In this document: piece after piece, positions 31,298 to 41,481 of the stretch
How positions within the stretch are numbered: the stretch's first letter is position 1
Layout: every line of letters begins with the position of its first letter
Assembly: GCA_934385475.1 (NCBI GenBank)
Contig: CAKRPS010000009.1
Coordinates: 1 to 64,000 of the forward strand
DNA: 64,000 nt
Source: an uncultured Lachnospiraceae bacterium
GTDB taxonomy: Bacteria; Bacillota; Clostridia; Lachnospirales; Lachnospiraceae
Direction of reading: 5' to 3'
The notes under the pieces: generated by a model
Databases searched by the model: none
What the model saw: the letters and a program-made list of their open reading frames with translations, nothing else
What the model was told of the DNA's origin: nothing
Position numbers and translations under genes: made by a program

Positions 31298-34200
31298 ATG
31301 AAAAACTTACATGTTGTAGAGGAAATCTTAAATGGAAAATTGAACTCTGACAGAGGGTCCTTGGACTTTTCCTGTCCTCGTGTAGAATTGTCGGTACAGA
31401 AGGATTCTTCTGTGGAGGGAACCTTTCGGGTGTATGGGCCGGTGGGCAAGACTACGGAGGGCTATGTTCTTTCTTCTGATCTGCGGATGGAATGTATTAC
31501 CGAAGAGTTTGGAGGAAGTGAGGACGAGATACTTTACCGTTTTCATGCGCAGGGAATGGAAGGCGGCGAAGAATGTAAGGGAACCTTTCAAATCATATCC
31601 AATCAGGGAGAGTACAGCCTTCCGTTTTCTGTAAATGTGATAGCGGATACGCTTACCTCCAGTCTTGGAAATATCAAAAATCTTTTTCACTTTACCAATC
31701 TTGCCAAGAGCAACTGGGATGAGGCGGTGAAGCTGTTTTATTCCGGAAATTTCAAGAGTATTTTCACAGGAAATGACAGACAGTATCTTGCAGTATATAA
31801 GGGTCTTTCCACAGTTTTGGGCAATGAGAGAAATGTGGAAGAGTTCCTGCTTGTGATCAATAAGAAGAAAGCAGTCGAATTTATTCCGGAGGAGACAAAG
31901 ATCAAAATAGAGGACCCTCTCGTCAATAACCGGTATGCACTGGTGATAAACCGTAACGGCTGGGGATATACAAGGCTGACGGTCAGGACAGAGGGAGACT
32001 TTCTGCGTACAGACGCAGCGCAGGTCTTTGGAGATGACTTTTTAGGAAATATTTACCGGTTATATTATTATATTGATGTTGACAAGCTTCACGCCGGCAA
32101 CAATTACGGAAGAATCATTCTATGCCGGGATGAGGGCGAAATCGAGATACCGGTTCTGGTGGCAAAGCGTACGGGCAATCGCAGAACCAAAGGAATCCGC
32201 CGGGAGCAGAAGCAGCTCACGGTGGCATTGATGGAGTATTATCAGGCATACCGTCTGAAAAAGATCAGCACGACCACCTGGAAAACGGAGACAGAAAAGC
32301 TCCTTAGCCGTATGCAGGAGCTGGATGCAGGAGATCTGCCTTCCAGGCTGTTTCAGGCACAGCTTTTACTGGCAGAGGAGCGCAATAATGAGGCCAAGTG
32401 GATGATCGAAAAGCAGGAGACAGAGATCCTGCCGCTGCAGGACAGCCGCCCGGCGCTTTTTTGCTATTATCTGTATCTGACCACCCTTTACAGTAAGGAT
32501 GAGAGATATATCGATGATGCGACAGGCATGATCGAGGGAATTTACGAACGGAACCGGGGGGACTGGAGGATTGCGTGGCTGCTTCTGTACCTTTCGGACA
32601 GGTATACGACGAGCGCATCCGGAAAGTGGTCGCTGCTTGAGGAGGTGTTCCGGTATCACTGTACATCTCCGGTCATTTATCTGGAAGCATGGCATATGCT
32701 CTGCATGAATCCGGCCATGCTGTTGAAGCTGGATGCCTTTGAGATACAGGTGCTTGAGTTCGCGGTCAAGAATGATCTGATGACCTCGGAAATTTTGCTG
32801 CAGACCGTGTATCTTGCCAAGAAGGCCAAGGAGTTTTCCGGGCCGCTTTTCAAGATTCTTGAGGGCTGCTATGAAAAGATGCCCCAGGAGGATGTTCTCA
32901 ATGCGATCTGTGGACTTTTGATCAAGGGAGACAAGCGCGGCGAAAAATATTTCAAATGGTACCGGATGGGCGTTGATGTCAATCTGCGGATCACCCGTCT
33001 GTATGAATATTACATGCTTTCTCTTCCGGCTGGTTTTGAAGAGAAGCTGCCGAAGATCATATTGATGTACTTTTCCTACCAATGTGATCTGCCCTATGAT
33101 AAAACAGCCTTTTTGTATACTTATATTTATAGAAACAGGGAGGAACTGCCGGAAATCTATATCAGCTATGCACCTGCGATGGAGCGGTTTGTGCTGGAAC
33201 AGATCAGAAACGGAAGGATCAATGAGGATCTGGCCTATCTTTACCGGCATGTGCTGAGTCTTCCGTTGATTGACGAAGAGTGTGCGAAGAAGCTGGTCCG
33301 TCTCCTGTTTATGCAGGAGCTTACCGTTCAGTCAGAGAAGATCAAAGAGGCGATAGTGGTATATCCGTTTGTGCGTGGGGAGCAGGTCTGCCCGGTCATG
33401 GATGGAAAGGCACAGGTTCCGCTTTACGCTTCGGAGGGAGCAGTTCTGCTCGGTGATGGAACCGGGAACCGCTATGTGGTCAGTGCTTCCTGGGAGCAGA
33501 AGAAGCTTCTCAACCCGGCAAGACTCTCGCTGATGATCGGGACCTTTGTACGGGAGGAACCCGGCTATCAGATCTATGTCTGCTACGAGTACCAGAATGT
33601 GCTGGCTGTCCATGAAGAGAATGTGGATCTGTTCGGCTATCTGGGACAGGCGGAGTGGATGGAAGAATCCGAGCGCAGGAAGATCCGGATGATGCTGATC
33701 CGGTTTCTGTATGAAAAGGACCGGATGCGGGAGCTTGATGAGTTCCTGACCGGATTGAAGCCGGATATGGCAAACGCGGGCGACCGCAAAGAAATTGTAC
33801 AGTATCTGGTAGTCAGAGGCTTGTATGAAGAAGCCATGATGTGGGTCAGAAGCTGTGGGCCACAGGGCATGGATGCCAAGACGCTCGCCAGATTGTGCAG
33901 CAGGATGTTACATACGGATATGGCGGAAGACCGCACGATGACGGGGATTCTGTATTACTGTCTGGAACGCGGAAAATATGATGAAAATATACTGAACTAT
34001 CTTATTAAATATTTTGAAGGCAGCATGAAGGATATGCGGGATGTCTGGAAGGCGGCGCAGTCCTTTGGACTGGAGACATATTCACTCAGTGAAAGGATGC
34101 TCAGGCAGATGCTGTATTCCGGTGCTTATGTGGGAGAGAAGACAGAGATTCTGGAATCCTATGAAAAGGGCGGCGGCAGGGAAGAACTGATCAGTGCTTT

Positions 34201-34864
34201 CCTGATGCAGTGTTGTTATGACTATGCCGTGAAGGAGAGACTGACAGACAGCTATATTCTGGAGAGCGTCGGAAGGGCCTACGGGCGCGAAGAGCAGACG
34301 CCGCTTGTCTGCGAGATTGCCTATTTACAGTATTTTGCGGAGAATAAAGAGGAGCGGACGCCGGAAAACCAGACGATCTGTACGCGATTTTTGAAGGATC
34401 TTCTTGCACGAAAGATTGTGCTCCCTCTGTATCAGGAATATCAGGGATATCTGCCGCAGCTTTATGAATATATGGATAAGACTATTCTGGAATACCGGGT
34501 AAAGTCCGGCAACAGAGCAGTCATTCACTATGTGATCCATGGGGAAGACAATGCTGATAAGGAGTATTGTCAGGAAGAAATGAAGGATATGTATGCGGGA
34601 ATCTGCGTGAAGGAGTTCATCCTCTTTTTCGGTGAGAGTCTGCAATATTATATTACCGAGGGCGAAGAAGGAAAGGAACAGCTGACGCAGAGCAGCACGA
34701 TCCAGAAAAGTGACATGGGACAGGAGAGCATGGAGGGCAGATACTCCGTGCTGAATGATATCATGGTGGGAAAGACGCTGCAGGATTATAATACGATGGA
34801 TACCCTGCTGCAGGAATATTACAGGCAGGATTTTGTGACCGGAAAGCTGTTTACGGTTCGTTAG
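31298..34864 (+). CDS. Large conserved protein of unknown function, DUF5717-like
   Basis: 1188 residues, with no signal peptide or membrane helix. The first 330 residues alternate strands as in Ig-like or beta-sandwich domains (VEGTFRVYGPVGKTTEGYVL, then SLPFSVNVIADTLTSSLGNI). The remaining 850 are helical and repeat-like, with many aromatic residues, suggesting a TPR or HEAT-like solenoid. Size, neighbours and lineage fit the DUF5717 family of Lachnospiraceae. It heads a four-gene operon with a weak ribosome site (AAGGACG, distant). It is probably a scaffold for the Hsp70-like partner encoded next; this is inference. Confidence 0.72.
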   Translation: MKNLHVVEEILNGKLNSDRGSLDFSCPRVELSVQKDSSVEGTFRVYGPVGKTTEGYVLSSDLRMECITEEFGGSEDEILYRFHAQGMEGGEECKGTFQIISNQGEYSLPFSVNVIADTLTSSLGNIKNLFHFTNLAKSNWDEAVKLFYSGNFKSIFTGNDRQYLAVYKGLSTVLGNERNVEEFLLVINKKKAVEFIPEETKIKIEDPLVNNRYALVINRNGWGYTRLTVRTEGDFLRTDAAQVFGDDFLGNIYRLYYYIDVDKLHAGNNYGRIILCRDEGEIEIPVLVAKRTGNRRTKGIRREQKQLTVALMEYYQAYRLKKISTTTWKTETEKLLSRMQELDAGDLPSRLFQAQLLLAEERNNEAKWMIEKQETEILPLQDSRPALFCYYLYLTTLYSKDERYIDDATGMIEGIYERNRGDWRIAWLLLYLSDRYTTSASGKWSLLEEVFRYHCTSPVIYLEAWHMLCMNPAMLLKLDAFEIQVLEFAVKNDLMTSEILLQTVYLAKKAKEFSGPLFKILEGCYEKMPQEDVLNAICGLLIKGDKRGEKYFKWYRMGVDVNLRITRLYEYYMLSLPAGFEEKLPKIILMYFSYQCDLPYDKTAFLYTYIYRNREELPEIYISYAPAMERFVLEQIRNGRINEDLAYLYRHVLSLPLIDEECAKKLVRLLFMQELTVQSEKIKEAIVVYPFVRGEQVCPVMDGKAQVPLYASEGAVLLGDGTGNRYVVSASWEQKKLLNPARLSLMIGTFVREEPGYQIYVCYEYQNVLAVHEENVDLFGYLGQAEWMEESERRKIRMMLIRFLYEKDRMRELDEFLTGLKPDMANAGDRKEIVQYLVVRGLYEEAMMWVRSCGPQGMDAKTLARLCSRMLHTDMAEDRTMTGILYYCLERGKYDENILNYLIKYFEGSMKDMRDVWKAAQSFGLETYSLSERMLRQMLYSGAYVGEKTEILESYEKGGGREELISAFLMQCCYDYAVKERLTDSYILESVGRAYGREEQTPLVCEIAYLQYFAENKEERTPENQTICTRFLKDLLARKIVLPLYQEYQGYLPQLYEYMDKTILEYRVKSGNRAVIHYVIHGEDNADKEYCQEEMKDMYAGICVKEFILFFGESLQYYITEGEEGKEQLTQSSTIQKSDMGQESMEGRYSVLNDIMVGKTLQDYNTMDTLLQEYYRQDFVTGKLFTVR

Positions 34865-34884
34865 AGTGATGGGGATAGTATAGG

Positions 34885-36198
34885 ATGTTCTTAGAAAGAA
34901 AAGAAGAAGGACAACTGCATACAGGAGCCGTACTGGTAGGGTATGATCTGGGAGAAGATTATTCCCAGATCAGCTACAGCGTCGTCGGGCAGGAGGAAGT
35001 AGAGACGGTTGCGACCGTAATGGGAACCAAACAGTACAACATCCCGACGCTCCTGTGCAAACGCAAAGGCGTTAACCAGTGGTTTTATGGAAAGGACGCT
35101 GTCAGGAATGCCGGGCAGGAGGACATGATCCCGGTGGAGAGGCTTCTTACCCTTGCCCGAAAAGGGGAAGAACTGGAACTGGACGGAGAAAAGTTTGACC
35201 CGGTGGCACTGCTTACCCTGTTCCTGAAAAGGAGCCTGACACTCTTGAGTTTTGTGACAACGGTGGAAAATATCGGGGCGATCCTGTTTACGGTGGATGA
35301 ACTGGATGATGGTATGGTTGAGGTGCTTGCAAAGGCGGCGGTCAATCTGAATCTCAAGACTAAGAAGATTTATTTTCAGAGCCATACGGAGAGCTTGTAC
35401 TGTTATGTGCTCCACCAGCCACAGGAATTGTGGGTATATCAGGTGCTCGCTTTTGAACACGACGGAAGAAGGCTGAGAACCTACCGGCTGGAGTGCAATA
35501 AGAGGACGACACCGATCGTGGTGCTGATCGAGGAACAGTTCTATGATACACTCGCCATTCCGGAGGAAACAGAGGAGGAGTCGATCCGGGAGGATGCTTA
35601 CCGGGTGGCTGACGAGCGTTTTCTGGAAATTATCCAAAAGCTGTGTGAGGGCAGGATCGTATCCTCGGCCTATCTGTTGGGAGACGGATTTAGGGCAGAC
35701 TGGAATAAGAAATCCTTACAGTTCCTATGCCGGAACAGAAGAGTTTTTCAGGGGAACAATCTCTTTAGCCGGGGGGCGTGCTTCGGCCTGCGGGATAAAC
35801 TGATGCCCGATGAGACTTCGCAGAAGTATGTCTTTCTGGGAAAGGATAAATTGAAATCCAATATCGGAGTAAATGTATTGAGACAGGGAACGGAGTCCTA
35901 TCTTGCACTTTTGGACGCAGGAGAGAACTGGTATGAGGTGAAAAAGGAATGTGAGTTCTATCTGGAAGGTGCGAGGGAACTTGCGTTGGTGATCACGCCC
36001 TTAAACGGCAGGCTGAAGGAGACGAAACGGCTTACCTTTGGCGGTGGAGGGGCAGAGGATGCACCGATTAAGAAATACCGGATGGAGATCGGGATGAGCT
36101 CACCGGAGACTGTGAAGGTAAAGCTGACAGATCTGGGTTTTGGGGAGCTGTTTCCCGGAACGGGCATGTCCTGGGAAGAGACGATAGAGGTGCCGTAG
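34885..36198 (+). CDS. Hsp70/actin-fold ATPase-like protein, DUF5716-like
   Basis: 437 residues. The pattern of Hsp70 motifs is visible but altered: an N-terminal VGYDLGEDYSQISY (phosphate-1 position), the WFYGKDAVRNAG segment, a middle VLAFEHDGRRLRTY (phosphate-2 position), SSAYLLGDGFRADW (adenosine motif position) and NLFSRGACFGL, as in the GAA helix of DnaK. The substrate-binding part is replaced by about 130 beta-rich residues (SNIGVNVLRQGTESYLALLD). It starts 20 bp after the large protein. The DUF5716 label comes from memory of the neighbourhood; the fold reading is my inference. Confidence 0.7.
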   Translation: MFLERKEEGQLHTGAVLVGYDLGEDYSQISYSVVGQEEVETVATVMGTKQYNIPTLLCKRKGVNQWFYGKDAVRNAGQEDMIPVERLLTLARKGEELELDGEKFDPVALLTLFLKRSLTLLSFVTTVENIGAILFTVDELDDGMVEVLAKAAVNLNLKTKKIYFQSHTESLYCYVLHQPQELWVYQVLAFEHDGRRLRTYRLECNKRTTPIVVLIEEQFYDTLAIPEETEEESIREDAYRVADERFLEIIQKLCEGRIVSSAYLLGDGFRADWNKKSLQFLCRNRRVFQGNNLFSRGACFGLRDKLMPDETSQKYVFLGKDKLKSNIGVNVLRQGTESYLALLDAGENWYEVKKECEFYLEGARELALVITPLNGRLKETKRLTFGGGGAEDAPIKKYRMEIGMSSPETVKVKLTDLGFGELFPGTGMSWEETIEVP

Positions 36199-37041
36199 AT
36201 GAGTCGAATTATACTGGAGACCGGCAGAAGAGCCGATTCCCCCTTTTTTCTGGAAAAAATATATGTTAATCTTTATTCGGTGGAAGAGCTGTGCTATATT
36301 CTGGTGCGGGATGCGGAGCTCCTTGATCAGGAGATCATGAGCCGTGAGCTGATAAAGTGGCTGGACGAGCAGTGCGGGCTGGATCAGCTTGCCCACACGC
36401 TGTATGCGATGCTGAACCAGAAGGTGTCCGCTGCGGCATTTGCCGGGACGATCCTGGAGTATGTGAAGCTTTATCCGGAGGATGCGATAGAGAAGGCAGA
36501 GGAGATCATACGTGCAAACGAGGGGCTGAGTCCCTGGGAGCGAAAGAAGGCGAAGGCAGATTATCTTCTCTCCGAGCGGAGATTTTTTACTGCGATGGAG
36601 CAGTATTATGCACTTCTGGAGGAACTGCCGGAGAGTGAAAAACATCTGGAGGCAAGAATTTATCATAATCTGGGAGTGACCTACAGCAGAATGTTCCTGT
36701 ACCGGCAGGCAGCAGAATGGTTTATGAAAGCTTACGGGCAGGATCAGTCGCAGGAGAGCCTGCAACAGTATCTTGCGGCACTTCGGATGCTGCACACGGA
36801 CAATGAATATGTGGACTTCATTGCAGAACATCCGGAATACCATGACGCTTCCATGAGGGTAGAACGCATGGTGGAGCAAAGCTACGGACAGTTTGAGGGA
36901 ACGGACGAGAACCGGATGCTGTCTACCTTACAGATATGCAAGGAAGAAGGAATGGGGAACGGTACGAACGTGGCCTATTACGATGAGATAGAAAAGCTGA
37001 CGAATAAACTGAAAGAACAATACAGAGAATTTACATCCTGA
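36199..37041 (+). CDS. TPR-repeat protein of the unknown operon
   Basis: 280 residues, soluble and helical. A recognisable TPR pair spans about 155-200 (ARIYHNLGVTYSRMFLYRQA, then AEWFMKAYGQDQ). The N-terminal 90 residues form a separate helical domain, and the C-terminus has a charged coiled coil (EIEKLTNKLKEQYREF). The ATG directly abuts the stop of the preceding gene with GAGGTG before it, so translation is coupled and stoichiometric production with the ATPase-like protein is likely. Confidence 0.75.
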   Translation: MSRIILETGRRADSPFFLEKIYVNLYSVEELCYILVRDAELLDQEIMSRELIKWLDEQCGLDQLAHTLYAMLNQKVSAAAFAGTILEYVKLYPEDAIEKAEEIIRANEGLSPWERKKAKADYLLSERRFFTAMEQYYALLEELPESEKHLEARIYHNLGVTYSRMFLYRQAAEWFMKAYGQDQSQESLQQYLAALRMLHTDNEYVDFIAEHPEYHDASMRVERMVEQSYGQFEGTDENRMLSTLQICKEEGMGNGTNVAYYDEIEKLTNKLKEQYREFTS

Positions 37042-37069
37042 TACATAAGGTACACAGGTGGAGGCTAAG

Positions 37070-38257
37070 ATGGGTTGGTTTAAAAGATTTCTGGCAAAAT
37101 TCCAAAAGGACACGGAGCCGGAGGAACTCTATGGAGAGGAATCCTGGGAGGAAAATCTGGAAGAGACAAAGGTGGATTATGCCAACAGGGAACAGCGGAC
37201 GGACTATGTGAAAAGCTGTCTGGAGAAAATGGCAGATGCAGCCAAAGAACTGGAAAATCTGAATTATGAATATGAGATGGTGACTTCCTATCTGAAGGAT
37301 ATGGAAGAGATAGAAGCTCTCCCGAAGGAGGAGAGTCAGAGTCTCAAGGACTGCGCAAAGCGGGTATCCCTGCTGCAGGACAGCAAGGCGGATTTCAAGG
37401 GAAGACCCAGGCGTATGAGCGATGAGAAATATCATCAGATGGAGCGGCTTACCGGACAGGTGGAGGAAGGTCTGCAAAAGCTGGGCGAGGCAGAGAACTA
37501 CCAGAACCTTATCAAACAGGACTTAAACCGGCTTGACGGAGAGAAGCACGCGTACCTGTACCGCAAGAATGAGCTGATCCATGTGATCTCAGACACGCGT
37601 GGAATGGCTCTGATCTGTGTTGTGGCGCTTGGACTTTGTACCCTGCTTCTGATGCTGCTGCAATTTCTCATGGATATGAATACGCAGATAGGCTATCTGC
37701 TCACCGCAGGGGTGGCAGCGGTAGCGATAACGGTGATCTATGTGAAGCACATGGATGCGAAGCGGGATCTCCGCCGTGTGGAAAACGGGATCAACCGGAT
37801 CATTCTTTTGCAGAATAAAGTGAAGATCCGCTATATCAACAATACCAATCTGTTAGAGTATCTGTATCTGAAATACGGTGTGCAGAGCAGACAGGAGCTG
37901 GAGAATCTGTGGAAGGATTATCAGCTTGAGAAGGATGAGCGGGAGAAAATAAGGAGAGCGGAGATTGATCTGGACTACAGTGAGCAGGAGCTGCTGGGAA
38001 TGTTGAAGTGCTATCAGATCAAGGATCCGGCAATCTGGCTGCACCAGACGGAGGCAATCCTTGATCCGAAGGAAATGGTGGAGATCCGTCATAATCTGAT
38101 CATCCGCAGACAGTCGCTGCGAAGAAGAATGGATTATAATAAAGAGGTGGTCGCAGGAACCTCACAGAAAGAGATCAAGCATTTAGTTGAAAAATATCCG
38201 CAGTATGCCAAAGAGGTGATGGCCTCGGTGGATGAATACGAGAAACGGTTTCAATAG
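37070..38257 (+). CDS. Membrane-anchored coiled-coil protein of the unknown operon
   Basis: 395 residues from ATG 37070, preceded by GGTGGAGG; the GTG at 37058 lies inside that site. Long charged coiled coils (about 45-175 and 245-390) flank a central hairpin of two membrane helices (about 183-205 and 213-230: MALICVVALGLCTLLLMLLQ, then TQIGYLLTAGVAAVAITVIY). Both coiled-coil halves should face the cytoplasm. It would tether the preceding three proteins to the membrane. The family is not recognised. Confidence 0.72.
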   Translation: MGWFKRFLAKFQKDTEPEELYGEESWEENLEETKVDYANREQRTDYVKSCLEKMADAAKELENLNYEYEMVTSYLKDMEEIEALPKEESQSLKDCAKRVSLLQDSKADFKGRPRRMSDEKYHQMERLTGQVEEGLQKLGEAENYQNLIKQDLNRLDGEKHAYLYRKNELIHVISDTRGMALICVVALGLCTLLLMLLQFLMDMNTQIGYLLTAGVAAVAITVIYVKHMDAKRDLRRVENGINRIILLQNKVKIRYINNTNLLEYLYLKYGVQSRQELENLWKDYQLEKDEREKIRRAEIDLDYSEQELLGMLKCYQIKDPAIWLHQTEAILDPKEMVEIRHNLIIRRQSLRRRMDYNKEVVAGTSQKEIKHLVEKYPQYAKEVMASVDEYEKRFQ

Positions 38258-38350
38258 AGGGATGACAGGGCTATACAAAGAATGAGAGCCCGGAAGTGTT
38301 CTTTGTGGAAGAAGGAATTCTGGAAGGGTTCAGGAAAGGCATGGTAGGAG

Positions 38351-39787
38351 ATGAACACAGAGTTGGAACAGACGGATAAGCTGAGTGAGGAGTGCGGAGT
38401 ATTCGGAATCTATGATTTTGACGGGAACGATGTTGCCTCGTCGATCTATTACGGATTGTTTGCCTTGCAGCACCGGGGACAGGAAAGCTGCGGTATCGCA
38501 GTCAGCGACACGAAGGGGCCCAAAGGAAAGGTATTGAGCGCTAAGGAGATGGGCCTTTTAAATGAAAATTTCACACCGGAGACACTGGAAAAGCTGAAGG
38601 GAGATATCGGTGTGGGACATGTGCGTTATTCGACGGCGGGCAGCAGTACGCGGGAAAATGCGCAGCCGCTGGTTTTGAACTATGTCAAGGGAACACTGGG
38701 ACTTGCCCACAACGGAAATCTGATCAATGCACCGGAACTGAGACATGAACTGGAGTATTCGGGTGCGATCTTCCAGACGACGATCGACTCAGAGGTGATC
38801 GCCTATCACATTGCAAGAGAGAGACTGAACTGCGGATCGGTAGAGGAAGCGGTCGGAAGGGCGATGAAGAAGATCAAGGGAGCCTATTCGCTGATCGTCA
38901 TGTCGCCGAGAAAACTGATCGGTGCCAGAGATCCCTATGGTTTCCGGCCGCTTTGTATTGGAAAACGTGATAATGCCTATATCCTGGCTTCCGAGACGTG
39001 CGCACTTGACACGATCGGAGCACAGTTTATAAGGGATGTCGAGCCGGGCGAGATTGTGACGATATCGCCGGATCGGGGAATTGAGTCAGATAAGAGTATG
39101 TGTCTGCCGAAGGAAAAGCATGGAAGATGCGTATTTGAATATATTTATTTTGCAAGACCGGACAGCCATATTGATGGGGTGAGCGTCTATGAATCAAGAA
39201 TTCTGGCCGGAAGATATCTCGCAATGGATTCCCCGGTGGAAGCTGATCTGGTGGTCGGTGTGCCGGAATCCGGAAACTGCGCGGCACTTGGGTATTCGAT
39301 GGAGTCCGGGATACCTTACGGACAGGCGTTTGTCAAGAATGCCTATGTGGGAAGAACCTTCATCAAGCCAAAGCAGAAGAACCGGGAAAGCAGCGTACAG
39401 GTGAAGCTGAATGCCATAAGGGAAGCTGTCAACGGCAAACGGATCATCATGATCGACGATTCCATTGTCCGGGGAACAACCTCAGACCGGATTGTCAGGA
39501 TGCTGCGGGAGGCCGGTGCGAAGGAAGTACATATGAGAGTCAGCTCACCACCGTTTCTGTGGCCCTGTTATTTCGGCACGGATGTGCCTGCGCGGGAACA
39601 ACTGATAGCCTATAACAGAACTGTTGAGGAGATACGGCAGGTCATCGGAGCAGATTCCCTTGGATACCTTAGGACGGAGAGACTGGAAGAGATTGCAGGT
39701 CATCTCGGAATCTGCAAGGGATGCTTTACCGGGAAATACCCGTTAGACCCTCCGAAGGAGGACATCCGCGGAGAGTATGAAAGGTAA
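38351..39787 (+). CDS. purF: Amidophosphoribosyltransferase
   Basis: 478 residues. A 14-residue propeptide precedes the nucleophile Cys15 (SEECGVFGIYDF), which is exposed by self-cleavage. Glutaminase residues HRGQESCGIA and HNGNLINA are present, as is the PRPP loop MIDDSIVRGTTS. Cysteines in WPCYFGTDVPA and CKGC match the Bacillus-type [4Fe-4S] enzyme, which is oxygen-labile. It makes phosphoribosylamine, the first step of purine synthesis. purB follows 101 bp later, and purA lies 7 kb downstream. Confidence 0.95.
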   Translation: MNTELEQTDKLSEECGVFGIYDFDGNDVASSIYYGLFALQHRGQESCGIAVSDTKGPKGKVLSAKEMGLLNENFTPETLEKLKGDIGVGHVRYSTAGSSTRENAQPLVLNYVKGTLGLAHNGNLINAPELRHELEYSGAIFQTTIDSEVIAYHIARERLNCGSVEEAVGRAMKKIKGAYSLIVMSPRKLIGARDPYGFRPLCIGKRDNAYILASETCALDTIGAQFIRDVEPGEIVTISPDRGIESDKSMCLPKEKHGRCVFEYIYFARPDSHIDGVSVYESRILAGRYLAMDSPVEADLVVGVPESGNCAALGYSMESGIPYGQAFVKNAYVGRTFIKPKQKNRESSVQVKLNAIREAVNGKRIIMIDDSIVRGTTSDRIVRMLREAGAKEVHMRVSSPPFLWPCYFGTDVPAREQLIAYNRTVEEIRQVIGADSLGYLRTERLEEIAGHLGICKGCFTGKYPLDPPKEDIRGEYER

Positions 39788-39888
39788 TCCCGCGATATGC
39801 GAATATGGGGGAGGATTGTGGGAGTGCGCAGCACGGAACGATCCGCAGACATCATATTATTATAAATTAAAGAGGAAAGGAAACAGCT

Positions 39889-41340
39889 ATGAGCACAGAC
39901 AGATATGTAAGCCCATTATCAGAGCGTTACGCAAGTAAGGAGATGCAGTATATTTTTTCTCCGGATATGAAATTCCGTACATGGAGAAAGCTTTGGATCG
40001 CACTTGCGGAAACCGAGATGGAACTGGGACTCAGCCAGAACGGAAAACCGGTCATTACACAGGAGCAGATTGATGAACTGAAAGCACATGCAGAGGACAT
40101 CAACTATGAGGTGGCCAAGGCGAGGGAAAAAGAGGTACGTCATGACGTGATGAGTCATGTCTATGCATATGGAGTACAGTGTCCAAAGGCAGCAGGGATC
40201 ATTCATCTGGGAGCAACCTCCTGTTATGTGGGAGACAATACGGATATTATCGTGATGACAGAGGCGCTGAGACTGGTAAAGAAGAAGCTTGTCAATGTCA
40301 TTGCGGAGCTGGCGAAGTTTGCAGATACCTACAAAGACCTGCCGACGCTGGCATTTACCCATTTTCAGCCTGCACAGCCGACTACGGTGGGAAAGAGGGC
40401 TACTCTGTGGGCGCAGGAATTCTGTCTGGATCTGGAGGATCTGGAATATGTGCTCTCCACAATGAAGCTGCTCGGTTCTAAGGGAACGACCGGAACCCAG
40501 GCATCCTTTTTAGAGCTTTTTGACGGAGATCAGGAGACGATCGATAAGATTGACCCAATGATCGCGAAGAAGATGGGATTTGAGAAGTGCTATCCGGTAT
40601 CGGGACAGACCTATTCCCGTAAGGTGGATACGAGAGTCTGCAACATTCTGGCAGGAATAGCCGCATCGGCACATAAAATGTCCAATGACATCCGTCTTTT
40701 GCAGCATCTGAAAGAAGTTGAGGAGCCTTTTGAGAAGAGCCAGATCGGTTCTTCGGCCATGGCATATAAACGGAATCCGATGAGAAGTGAGAGAATCGCA
40801 TCCCTCTCAAGGTTTGTGATGGTGGATGCCCTGAACCCGGCGATCACTTCGGCGACACAGTGGTTTGAGAGAACACTGGACGATTCTGCAAACAAGAGAC
40901 TGTCGATTCCGGAGGCCTTTCTTGCGATTGACGGTATTCTGGATCTATGCCTGAACGTAGTTGATGGACTGGTGGTATATGACAAGGTGATCACAAAGCG
41001 TCTGATGAGCGAACTGCCGTTTATGGCGACGGAGAATATCATGATGGATGCCGTTAAGATGGGAGGAAACCGTCAGGAGCTTCACGAGAAGATCAGAGAG
41101 CTTTCCATGATAGCCGGTGCGAATGTGAAGCGCGAGGGCAAGGAAAATAATCTGCTGGAGCTGATCGCGGCAGACCCGGCCTTCAACATGAGCCTTGAGG
41201 ATCTGCAAAAGACGATGGATCCTTCGAAATATGTGGGACGTGCACCGTTGCAGGTAGAGAAATTCCTGAAGGAGATCGTTAACCCGATCCTCGAAGAGAA
41301 CAAGGATCTGCTGGGAGTTAAGGCAGAGATCAACGTGTAG
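39889..41340 (+). CDS. purB: Adenylosuccinate lyase
   Basis: 483 residues of the fumarase/aspartase superfamily. The signature loop SSAMAYKRNPMRSERI contains the catalytic Ser, and TSCYVGDNTDI and AFTHFQPAQPTT form the substrate site. It cleaves SAICAR and adenylosuccinate in purine synthesis. The start follows AGAGGAAAGGA. It probably has its own promoter within the 101-bp gap after purF. Confidence 0.95.
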   Translation: MSTDRYVSPLSERYASKEMQYIFSPDMKFRTWRKLWIALAETEMELGLSQNGKPVITQEQIDELKAHAEDINYEVAKAREKEVRHDVMSHVYAYGVQCPKAAGIIHLGATSCYVGDNTDIIVMTEALRLVKKKLVNVIAELAKFADTYKDLPTLAFTHFQPAQPTTVGKRATLWAQEFCLDLEDLEYVLSTMKLLGSKGTTGTQASFLELFDGDQETIDKIDPMIAKKMGFEKCYPVSGQTYSRKVDTRVCNILAGIAASAHKMSNDIRLLQHLKEVEEPFEKSQIGSSAMAYKRNPMRSERIASLSRFVMVDALNPAITSATQWFERTLDDSANKRLSIPEAFLAIDGILDLCLNVVDGLVVYDKVITKRLMSELPFMATENIMMDAVKMGGNRQELHEKIRELSMIAGANVKREGKENNLLELIAADPAFNMSLEDLQKTMDPSKYVGRAPLQVEKFLKEIVNPILEENKDLLGVKAEINV

Positions 41341-41414
41341 GAAAAAGTGGAATAAATCGAGTTAGACACAACGAACTAACGAATTTTAATATATGAAATT
41401 GCGATAAATAGAGC

Positions 41415-41443
41415 TTGCGGAAGAGGGGCAGTAGTGCTAGAAT
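41415..41443 (+). promoter_or_regulatory. Promoter of the CDF transporter gene
   Basis: TTGCGG (41415-41420), a 17-bp spacer and TAGAAT (41438-41443), 38 bp before the start. Confidence 0.55.
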
Positions 41444-41481
41444 AGGGTAACAGCTTATGGAAGAGAAAAGAGGTTATCCAT

